Source: Pelagomonas calceolata
Lineage: Eukaryota > Sar > Pelagophyceae > Pelagomonadales > Pelagomonadaceae
DNA: 64,000 nt
Direction: 5' to 3'
Assembly: GCA_918797485.1 (NCBI GenBank)
Contig: CAKKNE010000006.1
Span: 1,116,001 to 1,180,000 of the forward strand
The stretch's first letter is position 1, and each line of letters opens with the position of its first letter. Under the pieces are notes generated by a model. It had not been told where the DNA came from. It searched no databases and saw nothing but the letters and a program-made list of their open reading frames with translations. A program made the translations under genes and the position numbers. This document shows, in pieces, positions 56,401-64,000 of this stretch.

Positions 56401-57823
56401 CTACGACGAGGTCTGCGAGTACATCGACGAGCGCGTCGGCGATGGGCGCAAGGCGAGCCGGTCGGACGACGACGACGACGACGACGACGCCGACGACGCG
56501 TCGCGGCGGTCCGGCGCGTCGTGGGCTCTCAACGACGACGAGTACGACGGCCTCGTGCAAAAGTTGCGGCGGTCCGCGGACGGCGCGCGCGTGCCGATTG
56601 GCGCTTTGCTGAAAGCGGCGCCGCGGCGCTGCGAGGCGAAGCTGCGGCATCTCTTGAGGGACAAGGACCCGGGGTCCGCGACGCAGCGGAAGCGCCTCGG
56701 GCGCGCCGCGTGCCGCCTGCGCCGGGCGTTGTGCCACCGGGCCCGGCCGTCCGGGTCAAAGAAAGGGTTGGATCTGCGCGAGCTCGAGGACGCGGAGCCC
56801 GAGCTCTTCGAGGAGGGGACGCTCGCCGCGTTCCGCGACTGCTGCGCGCGGCTGGCGGGCTGCTCGTCGGCGGACGCCGACGCGCTCTTCAGGTTAGTCG
56901 ACGACGACAAGGACGGCGCCCTGGGCAGGCGGGAGCTCATTGAGTTCGTCCGCGATACCGGGGAGTCCTGGAGCCGGCGCGCGGGTCTGGACGCGGCGGC
57001 GCTGGACATCTCGCCGCGGTCGGACGGCGACGTCTCGGCCCAGTACAGCGACGAGGACGACGACGACCGGAGCGTGGCCTTCGAGCCCCTCGTGAAGCAG
57101 CTCCGCAAGCGGAAGACGTCGACGAAGCGGACGGGGGGCGCCCCGCACATGCGGGCGGTGGCGTCGAGAATAGCCGGCGCGCTCGTGGAAGATCGCGACG
57201 GCGACTACGAGGAGGGCCACGCGGGGAAGACGCGCCAGGGCTACCTCACGCGGCCGCTCTACGACGACCTCGAGAAGTCCGAGCGGCGCGAGGGCCACGG
57301 CGTGACCTGGGACCAGCTCTACGCGGCGTTCAAGCGGCGGGGCGTCGTCCGCGCGCTGTCGTCGCGGGACCTCGAGCTGCTCCGCGACGAGTACGCGGGC
57401 GGCTCGGACCTGGTGAGGGACTGGCGGAATCTGCTGAAGGCGGTCGACGAGGCGGCCGGCGAGGCTCCCGACGACAGCCCCCGCGACCGCGATTCGAAGC
57501 TGGCTCGCGCCGCGGCGCAGCAGCTGCTCGACGCGGCCGCTCGCTCCGAGGCCAAGGGCTCGGACTCGGACTCCGAGGGCGGCCGCGACGCCTTCGCGCA
57601 GTCGCTCCGGGACCTCTTCGCCGACATGGACGCCGACGGCGACGGCGTCCTGACGAAGCGGGAGGTGCGCGACGCGCTCGCGGATCTGGGCGAGCGCGAC
57701 AACCGGCCGGGCATGCGCCCGCACCAGATCCAGAAGCTCTTCGACGCGATCGACTTGGACGGCGACGGCGAGGTCACGTACGCGGAGCTCGTGGACTTTC
57801 TCGTGGAGCAGACGGAGGAGTAG
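50495..57823 (+). CDS. Giant SR-rich protein with about 21 EF-hands
   Basis: One uninterrupted exon encodes 2,442 residues. Residues 1-350 are Lys/Arg/Asp/Ser-rich with short repeats of SRAKSRDDDSDVFK type. Residues 360-650 are more globular, with a degenerate EF-like stretch near 560-610. Residues 650-870 are SR/RD-rich like splicing SR proteins. Residues about 880-1090 contain 11 tandem 18-residue units (core RKRATSRRRKDDSEDE). Then come nine EF-hand pairs of about 80 residues (core HFDDLDKSGDGDLSKREV, then DLDGDGHVSYDEVCDYIDE), a separate globular part with one more EF-hand (DDDKDGALGRRELIEF) and a tenth pair at the C-terminus. Most loops keep all calcium ligands. Function unknown; a calcium-responsive nuclear or cytoskeletal scaffold is inference. 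Confidence 0.8.
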   Translation: MGQPMPALAPKRASKSLKAERDRDRAPPAYMVRGRKTPRDRDDSYSDDSSRSRSPSDDSRSKKRGFAATKTKKRAPAKSAALGLVRKETDRVRADLDREASRALPAARKRDGGAAKSARAALAARKARSGDAGRLLLTDREKARKSTSRRGASDDSDDDDEEFRRHAEKSRRRKDDSDDEKPRSRDKPRRRVDDDADDDDVVLAGLRKAKDLDDEDVFGSRRRAKGRDEDSDVFKSRAKSRDDDSDVFKSRAKSRDDDSDVFKSRAKGRDEDSGVWGDKSRKSRADDSGVWGDKSRAKSRARDDDSDPWGGDKSRKSDRPRARSPADESDVWGDRKSRAQDDDDDAFKSRTKTTTWRVRDVDDDGNTTITSARSPRVIEEARDDAIVNTVRDGGASPVPFSTTRPPDDVAEAFDRLKTENAALRHELAQSLKAADVLAAGGVAAATMAQSLADGDAPGRALDVVSRLEDQGAGPATRTLAEVPMIGAAAPVCAVSAERTMVPKRGPRISVWGAHERAVSSAIEDRITRTQSLDCVSRLRAAVSRVNERDGYTTTSRIYGAFRDAGFLTLTPRDVEDDLCKGLSMDQRGRVDVGELLRLCADVADECAESILGAGDLISRFGPSATGGPPEGWSGDKRPEPDDDDDDDEDGRRRRRKRRSSRSRSRSDSSSRSRSPRRRSSKSRRDKRSRSRSDSPRSRRRGSSRRDRDKRSRSRSDSPRSRRRDRRDRDKSPRSRRDKDKRSSSRRGDDKRSRGAEGRLYDRLRAKRDGSRRRRDDSPRSRRDRDRSPRSRRDRDASDSPRSRRRGSSRRDRDRDRDDSPRSRRTASSRVLAKRDRAVTGRDGYPVGKGRRDTRDRDRSRRRKDDDSSTLESRDKSRRRRDDSEDEKSRRRASSRRRKDDSEDEKSRRRTSSRRRKDDSEDEKSRKRATSRRRKDDSEDEKSRKRATSRRRKDDSEDERSRKRATSRRRKDDSEDEKSRKRATSRRRKDDSEDERSRKRATSRRRKDDSEDERSRKRATSRRRKDDSEDEKSRKRATSRRRKDDSEDEKSRKRATSRRRKDDSEDERSRKRATSRRRKDDSEDEKSRRRRDDDSKTLKKRDTNRRVTGKVVDAVKRRSRHEAGSPRDAFARSLRRLFEDMDVNGDGVLSKREIRDALLDLGRRDKENAFLKPKELRDLFDDMDLNGDGKVSYDELVDFLVEHVAGDRTARKGDRRRKDDSPAKKASAKEATFVKALKKHFEDVDKDGSGDLSKKEVRDALVSFARKDRSGKFPKKDALRDLFDELDLNGDGYVSYDELCDFIDERVSSRKKSPERSRGDDKAEVTFAKALKKHFDDLDKSGDGDLSKREVKQALQTFARKDKSGKYPKLKEITSIFADMDLDGDGHVSYDEVCDYIDERVDGKRRRKDDADDEKPRRRKKDDASDDDETDPRKTFAKALKKHFDDLDKSGDDDLSKKEVKQALVAFTKKDKQGKFPKLKQLADLFRDMDLNGDGHVSYDELTEFIDGIGGGRDTKKDVTFAKALKKHFDDLDKSGEGDLSKREVKQALQSFAKKDRAGKYPKLGELRALFDAFDLDGDGYVTYEELCEYIDERVDGKGRGDDKADPRAAFAKALKKHFDDLDKSGDGDLSKREVKQALQSFSKKDKAGKYPKLKEIAAIFADMDLNGDGHVSYDEVCDYIDERVGGGGARRGRAEGKGDDTRTTFAKALKKHFDDLDKSGDGDLSKREVKQALQTFARKDKSGKYPKLKEIASIFADLDLDGDGHVSYEEICDYIDERVDGKRRRRDDGSDDDRSPRGKADPRATFAKALKKHFDDLDKSGDGDLSKREVKQALQTFARKDKSGKYPKLKEIASIFADMDLDGDGHVSYEEICDYIDERVDGKRRRRDDGSDDDRSPRGKADPRAAFAKELKKHFDDLDKSGDGDLSKREVKQALQTFAKKDRAGKFPKLKELNDIFRDLDLDGDGHVSYDEVCEYIDERVGDGRKASRSDDDDDDDDADDASRRSGASWALNDDEYDGLVQKLRRSADGARVPIGALLKAAPRRCEAKLRHLLRDKDPGSATQRKRLGRAACRLRRALCHRARPSGSKKGLDLRELEDAEPELFEEGTLAAFRDCCARLAGCSSADADALFRLVDDDKDGALGRRELIEFVRDTGESWSRRAGLDAAALDISPRSDGDVSAQYSDEDDDDRSVAFEPLVKQLRKRKTSTKRTGGAPHMRAVASRIAGALVEDRDGDYEEGHAGKTRQGYLTRPLYDDLEKSERREGHGVTWDQLYAAFKRRGVVRALSSRDLELLRDEYAGGSDLVRDWRNLLKAVDEAAGEAPDDSPRDRDSKLARAAAQQLLDAAARSEAKGSDSDSEGGRDAFAQSLRDLFADMDADGDGVLTKREVRDALADLGERDNRPGMRPHQIQKLFDAIDLDGDGEVTYAELVDFLVEQTEE
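53150..53750 (+). repeat. 54-bp coding minisatellite, about 11 units
   Basis: Tandem units differ by a few synonymous or K/R changes (KSRKRATSRRRKDDSEDE against RS at the start). The last nine are nearly identical, which indicates recent expansion by unequal exchange or slippage. Confidence 0.9.
53870..56440 (+). repeat. Tandem EF-hand-pair modules
   Basis: Nine modules of roughly 240-320 bp, each a pair of EF-hands plus a linker rich in RRRDDGSDDD. Modules 7, 8 and 9 share near-identical linkers (DDGSDDDRSPRGKADPR), so they are the youngest duplicates; modules 1 and 2 are the most divergent. Confidence 0.85.
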
Positions 57824-58111
57824 TTCCGGCCCGGGGCGCGTAAGGGTGTCTTGCTTCCCCACTAGTAGTACGCCGGCCCGGGCGGCCGCGGCAAAGCTGG
57901 TTGGAGTCATGATGATGGATACAGGTCTGACTTATCCAGGGAGGGAAGGGGATATGGCGGCCAGCGCGGTGACCAGGCGCTGCGTCGCGTCCGCCATATA
58001 GGGAAGGGGAGCCGGGGCGACGCCGTTAGTACTAAAGGAAACCCGTTTTTCAGCCGGGTTCTGAGGAGCCGCACTGAGGAATAAACTTATATCACCACAA
58101 AGAAAGACGCC
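57824..58111. other. Convergent intergenic gap, no gene seen
   Basis: The 288 bp between the stops of the giant EF-hand gene and the RNB-helicase gene show no conserved structure. Confidence 0.5.
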
Positions 58112-61100
58112 CTAGTCCAGCCGCAAGTACAAACTCTCGTTCGTCACGAGCCCCCCGAGCAGCGCGTCCGCGTGCGCGTCGAGCGCGTTGTGCGTCGCGT
58201 ACTCCCCGAGCCCCAAAAGCACCTCGCGCACCACGTCGACGTACGACAGGATGCGCATGACGGACTTGACGAAGGACCCTAGTAAGTGCGGGTCGACCGC
58301 GCGCGCCACGCGGTGGATGTCCTTCGTGAGGCACCAATCCAAAGCCAGCAACAACAAACGTCTAGGAGGCGGGTCCAGATCCAGCTGTTGAGCCAGTTCG
58401 TCGGCGTAGGCGCACGTCGCTAGTAAGTCCGAGGACGGCTGGGCGACGTCGCGCGGGAGGGGGTCCTCAGCCTTGCCGGAGCGGTCGGGTATGAAGAGAC
58501 ACAGCCAGGCCATGATCTCTTCTCGTTTCAGACTTTGTAAAGCACCATCCGCAATACAAGTCCCGACGATGAGCGGTTCACCATCAGCAAAGGCCGCAGC
58601 GCATTTCCCCCGCGGCGTCAATTGACCATTCACATCGATAAAGCCGCAGGACTCGAGCCAGGTCCGCGACCGGTGCCAGGCGTCCCGTAAGGCTAACGCG
58701 TTCTCGGCGATGGCGTCGACCTGGCGCTGCCTTTGTTGGTCTTTGGTGAGCGCGTCGAGGAAGGCCTGCGAGCCGCCGGGATACGCCTCCTCTATCGTAC
58801 GTCTTTCCTTCTGGAGCTTCTTGACCTCCTTCTGGGACAGGCGCACGGCGATGCCCGACGACGTCGAGGACGGTTCGAGCTTGCCGACGACCTTGCGATA
58901 CCGCTCGAACGCATTTCTGTCATCGTCAGATATAGAAACCTTCGCCATGCGCTTCTCGAGCACACCATTTAAACGCCTAGCTTCGTCGGCCTTCAAAGTT
59001 TTCTCTAAAACTTCAATCCCATGGCCTCGCGCCACATGCCTCAGGACAAAGGGCCGGTCCACAACTAACTGGGAAGTGGCCCCCATGACGTCCGCCGTCA
59101 GCATCCGGTTCATTTCATGTAAAGGACACAAGTTCCTCAGACCCGCCACGCTTAATGTAGGTGCATAAACAACATAACCAACACTATCTAAGCTTCGTCT
59201 TCCCGCCCTACCGGCCATCTGCCAGAACTCGTCGACCCGCAGCCACCGGTGGCCCTGCTTCGCCCCCGTGTCGTCCGGTTTATCCAACTGCGTAAAAGCT
59301 ACGGTCCGCGCCGGCATATTCACGCCAACAGCTAACGTTTCAGTAGCGAACACGAGTCGTACTAATTTCTGCTGGAAGCACAACTCGACGAACTCCCTTA
59401 AAATAGGTAACATGCCGGAGTGGTGATACGCGACACCCCGCTCCAGTAAAAAATTAATATCCCTGTAAGCTTCGAGTTCCCCAAGTTCGGGCATATACCT
59501 CTGCAAATACTTGCGGTGCATCTGCTGGCGCTGCGTCTCGGCGGTGCGAGCTCTTTCTCTCCTTAGTAATTCGTTCTGCTCCCAATCATAGATTTCCGAG
59601 GGTGAGGCGTCGTCTCCGGGTCGGGGAGGACCCCTCGTACCTAATAGCAAGTTGAGACTCTTGCAAGCATGCGCGCCTTGGCAACAAAGCTTGCGAGACA
59701 TGCAGAACACGATCGCCGGGCACTTGTCCGCGGCGTCGAGTGCCTTGGCCAATTTTTGGCACTCGTTACTGAAGTTCAGCGGCTTCGACTGCTGTCGCGA
59801 GGAACCACCTCGGCCGCCTCGCCCGAAGGTCTTCAAGGATCGGCCAGAGGTGGACGCCCGTCCACCGGCGAAGGCGTCGCGCCTAGCTTGATGCTCCGCG
59901 TCGCGTTCGCTTCGAGCCGAGGCCGCCTGTGCTTTGGCCTTGTCACTCTTTTCATTACTCCGTTCCAACACTTTGAGGGAAAAGAGCTTGTTGAACTGCT
60001 CGCCGTCAAACACGCCAGCTTTGTGATCTGTACTATCGTGGGTCCCGTAAAACTCCAGGAACGCGCCGGTCTTCGGGTCCAGCCCGCCCACGTGCAACGG
60101 CACGTGCCGATCCAACCTCCTCACGAGCTCGCCCTTCCGGCCTCGCGCCCGCTCGATCCACCGCAAGAACGACTCGGGGTCCTTGAGCGTCGCCGAGAGA
60201 GCCACGAGCTGAATCGACGCCGGCATGTGCATCAGCGTCTCCTCCCAGACCGCGCCCCGGTCCACGTCATTTATATAATGGATCTCGTCGGAGACGACGC
60301 AGCCCAAGCGCTCTAGGTCCGGATCGCCGTCTCCCGTGAAGCCGTCCCGGATTAACGCCGCGAGAGCCGTCGCGGCCTCAGAATCTCCCGCCTCGGCCGC
60401 GGCCTTCGCGGCGGCGAAGTGCACGGCCGCCGGTTGCGTGCCGGACGCCTTCACGAGCTTGTTTCTGAGGATCTCGGACGTGCAAATGATCAACTCCTTC
60501 TCACTCCCGGGCGGGGCGCGAATCTTAACATCGCCCGTCAGCAACGTCACGTGCGCATCAATACCCTTCTTGCGGAACCACTCGCAGAACTCGGCGTACT
60601 TCTGATTTGATAGGGCTTTGATCGGCGAGGTATACACGGCCCGCAGACCGCGCTTGAAGGCTTGGAGGATCGCTATGAGTGCCACGGCCGTCTTCCCCGA
60701 TCCCGTAGGAGCCATGGCCAACAAATCAATGTCTTGCTTCACGATAACAGCTAAGCTTCTTCTCTGGAAGTCGTCGATCGGATAACCGAGCGTTTCATTC
60801 ACGTAAGACTCTTCCAAAGCTCCGCCCGTGATTTCGGGCGCGTTGTCCTCGGCGGCCAAGGCCGCCGCCTGGATATAGGCGTCAGCAGAAGATGGCAAGG
60901 GCTTCTGGGCAGATGAGGTAGAGGGCACGCGCTGCATCGACGCGCTTCGCCCCTCGTCGGAGAAGCCCCTTTGTAGCGTATCGCCGACGCCCACCAACCG
61001 CGCCCGCAATCGCGTTCGCGACGCAATGAGCACGCCGAAGAGCTCGACCTTCACTTCTGAGGCGTTCTTGACCGTTTCAACTATAGGTTCAGCAAAATAC

Positions 61101-62469
61101 GAATCATGTAGAGGTATTCTCACTCGTCTTTTTTCAGTGTGGACTAAGAGACATAGGCCCTCGTCGTCCGTTTCTATTCTACCATCGTAGACTCGCGGCG
61201 CGTTCCTACAAGAGTACGCAAGTTCCATGGCGTCGACAGAAGCATGGTAGCGTGCTAATTCGGTGTTCCGCTCGTTCAACTGTGCTAATGCGGAATCGCC
61301 CCAATGAGATGGTAGAGGTTCATCAAAAATCGCCCGCTGGTTTATGAGGTCCGCGAAGCGTCGGATCGGCGACGAGCTATGCGCGTAGAAATCCAGCTCC
61401 AGCGACGCGTGGCCCACGTCGCTCCCAATCGCCGAGACATACGACGCGGCCGTCTTCGGCTCCTGCTGCGCGCGCAGGATGCCGCCGGGCCACTGTTTTT
61501 TGGAAGCCAGTACCGTACCCATGTGCGCGTTGTATTTGATCATGGCCCACCTGCGCGCGGCGATGGCGTATGTGTGGCGCCCGACGCCATCGACGCGACG
61601 CGACGACCTCGGACGCCGCGGCGCCACGCGACGAGGTCTTCCGGGTCCTCCTCCCGCGATAGTTTTTCAAGCAGCTCCCTCAGTTGCCGGAGCGGGCCTT
61701 CTGACGCAACGCGCATCGCGTCGTAGGTCGTCTTGTCCCTGTTTCTGATTAGTGTTCGTTCGTGCCGCGCGCTTACGACCGCGTCATTCTCAATAGTGAG
61801 CCAGAGCGTGACACTATGACGGTCGACGTCCTGGTTCAACGACAGCTCGTCGTGGGCCAACTGGGGCGGGAGCATGGGGACACTTGCGCCGCCCTCCATG
61901 CGGTCATCGTCGGTGTAAACGCCCGAGTTGTAGGCCGACGCGGCTCGTTGCAGGGCCCAGACATCTAAGGGCGATCCCGGCGGAATCCGACAAGCGACGT
62001 CCGCAATATGAATGCCGAGGACCGTTCTCCCATTCTCCTCATGGATTGACAGGGCGTCATCTACATCTCTGGTGGAGGCATTATCAATGGACATGCAGTG
62101 CAAGTGGCGGCAGTCCCTCCGATCATCTGGGTCAGACAAGGCCCAGGGCTGTGCCGGATACCGGCAGGGCTTCACGCGGAAATGCAGTTGAAAGGCTAAC
62201 AGTTCCGTAGCGTGGTCGCCGACCGGTCCTAAAATTTCGATGAGATCCGCATACCGTGCGCCCTTGACGTCGTCATCATTCTCTCTTAATTTAACTTTGG
62301 CCCACTGGTTGAGCTTCGTTGGCGTCTTGCAGGTCACGATGTATTTGACGCCTCCGCCGTACAGTAAAGTGGCGGGCACGCCGTCCGTACCATAACGGTT
62401 GCGGTCGTCGAATTTTAATATCGCTACTCTATCTGGTCCCGGCGGCTGCGGTGGCAGGGGGTGCTGCAT
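58112..62469 (-). CDS. RNB exoribonuclease fused to a Ski2/Mtr4-type RNA helicase
   Basis: Exons 62469-61628 and 61550-58112 join in phase 2 to 1,426 residues. Residues 15-100 are an OB-like N-terminus. The RNB nuclease follows, with the catalytic Asp pattern D129, D135, D137, D138 (SIDNASTRDVDDALSI), LPPQLAHDELSLNQDVDR, WAMIKYN across the splice site and SSSPIRRFADLINQR near 340. An S1-like stretch follows at about 400-465. The helicase has Walker A APTGSGKT (about 561-568), DEIH (about 702-705), SATL, VFATETLAVGVNMPA, QMAGRAGR and a C-terminal helical DSHCT-like region. The Dis3 PIN domain is absent. In other eukaryotes exosome nuclease and Ski2-like helicase are separate proteins; here the 3'-5' nuclease and its unwinding motor are one chain. 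Confidence 0.88.
61551..61627 (-). mobile_element. Decayed introner-type intron in the RNB-helicase gene
   Basis: It starts GTGGCGCC then GCGGCGTCCGAGG and ends CCGCGCGCAG, next to GTGGGCCA (5 of 8 identical). It contains CGTCGATGGCGTCGGGCGCC. Splicing in phase 2 joins EDLVA to WAMIKYN. Confidence 0.7.
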
Positions 62470-63006
62470 GGCTGCGCGCGCCTGCTGCTGCGGGTCAGCA
62501 GCCTTGCTGGCCTTTGTGGTGGGCGCTTTGCGGTGGCTTTTGCGGCCGAAGCGCTGCGCGCGCGTTGTCTACGATGCGTTTGCAGTAATTACTGTGCGCG
62601 CCGTGCAATGCGCGCGCGATGCAGCGCGTTTGACTCGAATCGCGCCTTACCTAAAGCCTTAGATGATAGACACTAGACTATCCCACGCCTGCGATTTACA
62701 GCGATTTTTCCCACAGTCGTGGTTGCACGAGTGTTGCGACTGGTTGATAGATAGAAACCTCTGTTTTACAAATTTGATCTCGATGACGCCGCGTGCTGGA
62801 TTCGACGCCGTAGTCACGCCCGTGGCCAGCATTCGTGCTGTCTGGTAGCTCGAGACATCTATTTGTTGTCTCCCTTCAGTGCCGTTGCGCGTGCGTGATT
62901 ACATTTGAGCTGTACGGCAGCAGAGCGACAGCAGCCTGCAGTCCCCATTCACAGCAGCCATAAGCGACGCCGATCGCATCGCGGCGTCGACGAAGCAGCC
63001 GCAGCC
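62470..63006. other. Divergent promoter region, RNB-helicase / NSF-like
   Basis: The 537 bp hold a degenerate palindromic-motif variant at 62660-62684 and no gene that I can support. Confidence 0.45.
62660..62684 (-). promoter_or_regulatory. Degenerate relative of the palindromic motif
   Basis: On the minus strand GTCTAGTGTCTATCATCTAA, about 190 bp upstream of the RNB-helicase gene and 320 bp upstream of the NSF-like gene. It keeps CTAGTGTCT but not the second half-site, and resembles the variant before RimM. Confidence 0.4.
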
Positions 63007-64000
63007 ATGGCACGCCTGCTCGCACTCCTCGCCACGACCACGGCATGGCAATCACCGCAGCAGCTAAGGCAGCCGACACGCTTGTACCGCATAAAAAACT
63101 CCGCCTCCGTCGGAGCAGAAGCACCCGTAGCGCCCAAAATAAGGTACACGAAGCCCGACTTAAGTAGCGCCACGGACACTTTTAGTGCATTAGCAAGGAT
63201 GTGCGGCGTCACTAGTAATGTGCAGGACGCTACCCTCGACTTCCAGGGCTTCTCCCTAGCTTTTGAGCAATTGTACAACGACAACGTCGCGCTGGAGGAG
63301 GGCCAACTGTCAGAACTACGACGGGAACTCTCAATAAATTCAGATGATGATCCGGTCTCGTTACACGACTGGGGCCCGTTCCACGCGGCCTACATGAAGC
63401 GGAGCGGCATGGCCTCCGTCCTCTCGATGCAGGCTACTCAAAAACAAAAGGAGAAAGATAACGAAGATGCATTGCGATTGCTACGAGACCAGCACGCCCA
63501 GCGCGAGAAGGACTGGGCCCAGGAGCTCCAAAAGGCGAAGATGGACCAGGCGGCCCGGAGTATGTCCAAGGCCAAGCTCCTGTCCAAGGACATGGAGGCC
63601 GAGAAGAAGTCTAGGGGGAAGTACTTCGAGGCTAGGGAGAGTGCGGCCAAAGCCGCGGCGCAGTATAGAAGCCTAGAACCGGGCCGGTGGGACGAAGTTG
63701 TCTCAGATGTCGGTGGCATGCGTAAGGCACTGGAGGAGATTCGACGACGGGTCTGGACGCCGTTGTGTGCGCCTACTGCTTTACTTGATGAGCTCGGTGC
63801 CGAAAGGTTGAAGGGTGTGCTGTTGTACGGTCCGCCCGGATGTGGTAAAAGTTACTTGGCCAAACGGTTAGCGAAATCTCTCTCGAGGAGGCCGGCGACG
63901 GTCGTCAGCGGCCCGGAGATCATCGACAAGTACGTCGGATCATCAGAAGCGCAACTCAGGGATTTATTCGCGTCCCCACCTTTGGTGCCACCGCGACCGG
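63007..64000 (+). CDS. NSF/Sec18-like AAA+ ATPase with plastid-type leader (truncated by window end)
   Basis: The frame is open from 63007 to the end (331 residues, incomplete). The leader MARLLALLATTTAWQSPQQL resembles a signal peptide plus a complex-plastid transit start. A helical N-terminal region and a coiled coil (QKQKEKDNEDALRLLRDQHA, KMDQAARSMSKAKLL) follow. The AAA domain then begins: VGGMRKALEEIRRRVWTPL, LKGVLLYGPPGCGKSYLAKRL (Walker A, with Ser for Thr), VVSGPEIIDKYVGSSEAQLRDLF. The GPEI..KYVG.SEA wording is that of the D1 domain of NSF rather than Cdc48. NSF disassembles SNARE complexes in the cytosol; the plastid leader and the coiled coil instead of the NSF N domain suggest a different site and substrate, perhaps periplastid or plastid membranes. 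The second AAA domain would lie outside the window. Confidence 0.72.
   Translation, partial: MARLLALLATTTAWQSPQQLRQPTRLYRIKNSASVGAEAPVAPKIRYTKPDLSSATDTFSALARMCGVTSNVQDATLDFQGFSLAFEQLYNDNVALEEGQLSELRRELSINSDDDPVSLHDWGPFHAAYMKRSGMASVLSMQATQKQKEKDNEDALRLLRDQHAQREKDWAQELQKAKMDQAARSMSKAKLLSKDMEAEKKSRGKYFEARESAAKAAAQYRSLEPGRWDEVVSDVGGMRKALEEIRRRVWTPLCAPTALLDELGAERLKGVLLYGPPGCGKSYLAKRLAKSLSRRPATVVSGPEIIDKYVGSSEAQLRDLFASPPLVPPRP

Overview
The window is nuclear DNA of a compact, GC-rich eukaryote, most likely a photosynthetic stramenopile alga of the pelagophyte type (Aureococcus/Pelagomonas relatives). The evidence is: many short spliceosomal introns, several of them recognisable introners with terminal inverted repeats and 8-bp target duplications; proteins that begin with a signal peptide followed by an aromatic- or Ala-rich junction like the ASAFAP motif of red-complex plastids (PDZ protein, RimM, NSF-like ATPase); and an EGF-type secreted protein resembling ochrophyte flagellar-hair (mastigoneme) proteins. 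The species cannot be fixed from the sequence alone. Gene density is high: about 37 genes in 64 kb, with convergent stop codons often only 2-40 bp apart.

Layout. 0-9.1 kb: axonemal dynein intermediate chain DNAI3/WDR63, an ankyrin protein, a Cwc2-like splicing factor with two added WW domains, a short-chain dehydrogenase, a tail-anchored coiled-coil protein and a small two-exon membrane protein. 9.2-20.7 kb: four-exon glucosamine-6-P synthase, a tiny RIIa protein, a cold-shock mini-ORF, a CSD/LOTUS-like/SAM/U-box protein, a plastid PDZ protein, an SFI1-like centrin-binding-repeat protein, a BART-domain protein and a coiled-coil protein. 20.8-22.4 kb: a large inverted repeat. 22.6-32.7 kb: plastid RimM, a GH79 heparanase-like enzyme, several unknown proteins, a mastigoneme-like EGF protein and an EAF transcription-elongation protein. 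33-45.6 kb: RFT1, a methyltransferase fusion, a membrane ricin-B lectin, a 2.1-kb gene-poor gap, a secreted unknown protein split by an introner, a TPR/beta-helix protein, a membrane-anchored HMG-box protein, a multi-pass protein and a GLG1-like receptor. 46-64 kb: aldo-keto reductase, tRNA m7G methyltransferase, ARM protein, QPRT, a 2,442-residue SR-rich/EF-hand protein, an RNB exoribonuclease fused to a Ski2-type helicase, and a plastid-type NSF-like ATPase cut by the window end.

Two system-level signals stand out. (1) Nearly every intron I can place starts with a GT or GC lying in the left copy of an 8-bp duplication and ends with the CAG supplied by the right end of an inserted element. 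This is the introner mechanism described for Aureococcus. Four copies of one family (A) and about nine decayed copies of a second (B) are seen, and both share an internal hairpin core. (2) A 20-24-bp imperfect palindrome (GCTAGTGTCTTAC, 2-4 variable bases, CGCTAGC) occurs at nine intergenic sites, each 18-320 bp upstream of a start codon and often between divergent genes; two weaker variants lie at other promoters. I do not know a described element of this form.

Functionally the genes are mixed: flagellum and centrosome (DNAI3, RIIa, SFI1-like, BART, mastigoneme-like), RNA handling (Cwc2, RNB-helicase, TrmB, CSD proteins), glycosylation (GFAT, RFT1, GH79) and plastid biogenesis (RimM, PDZ, NSF-like).
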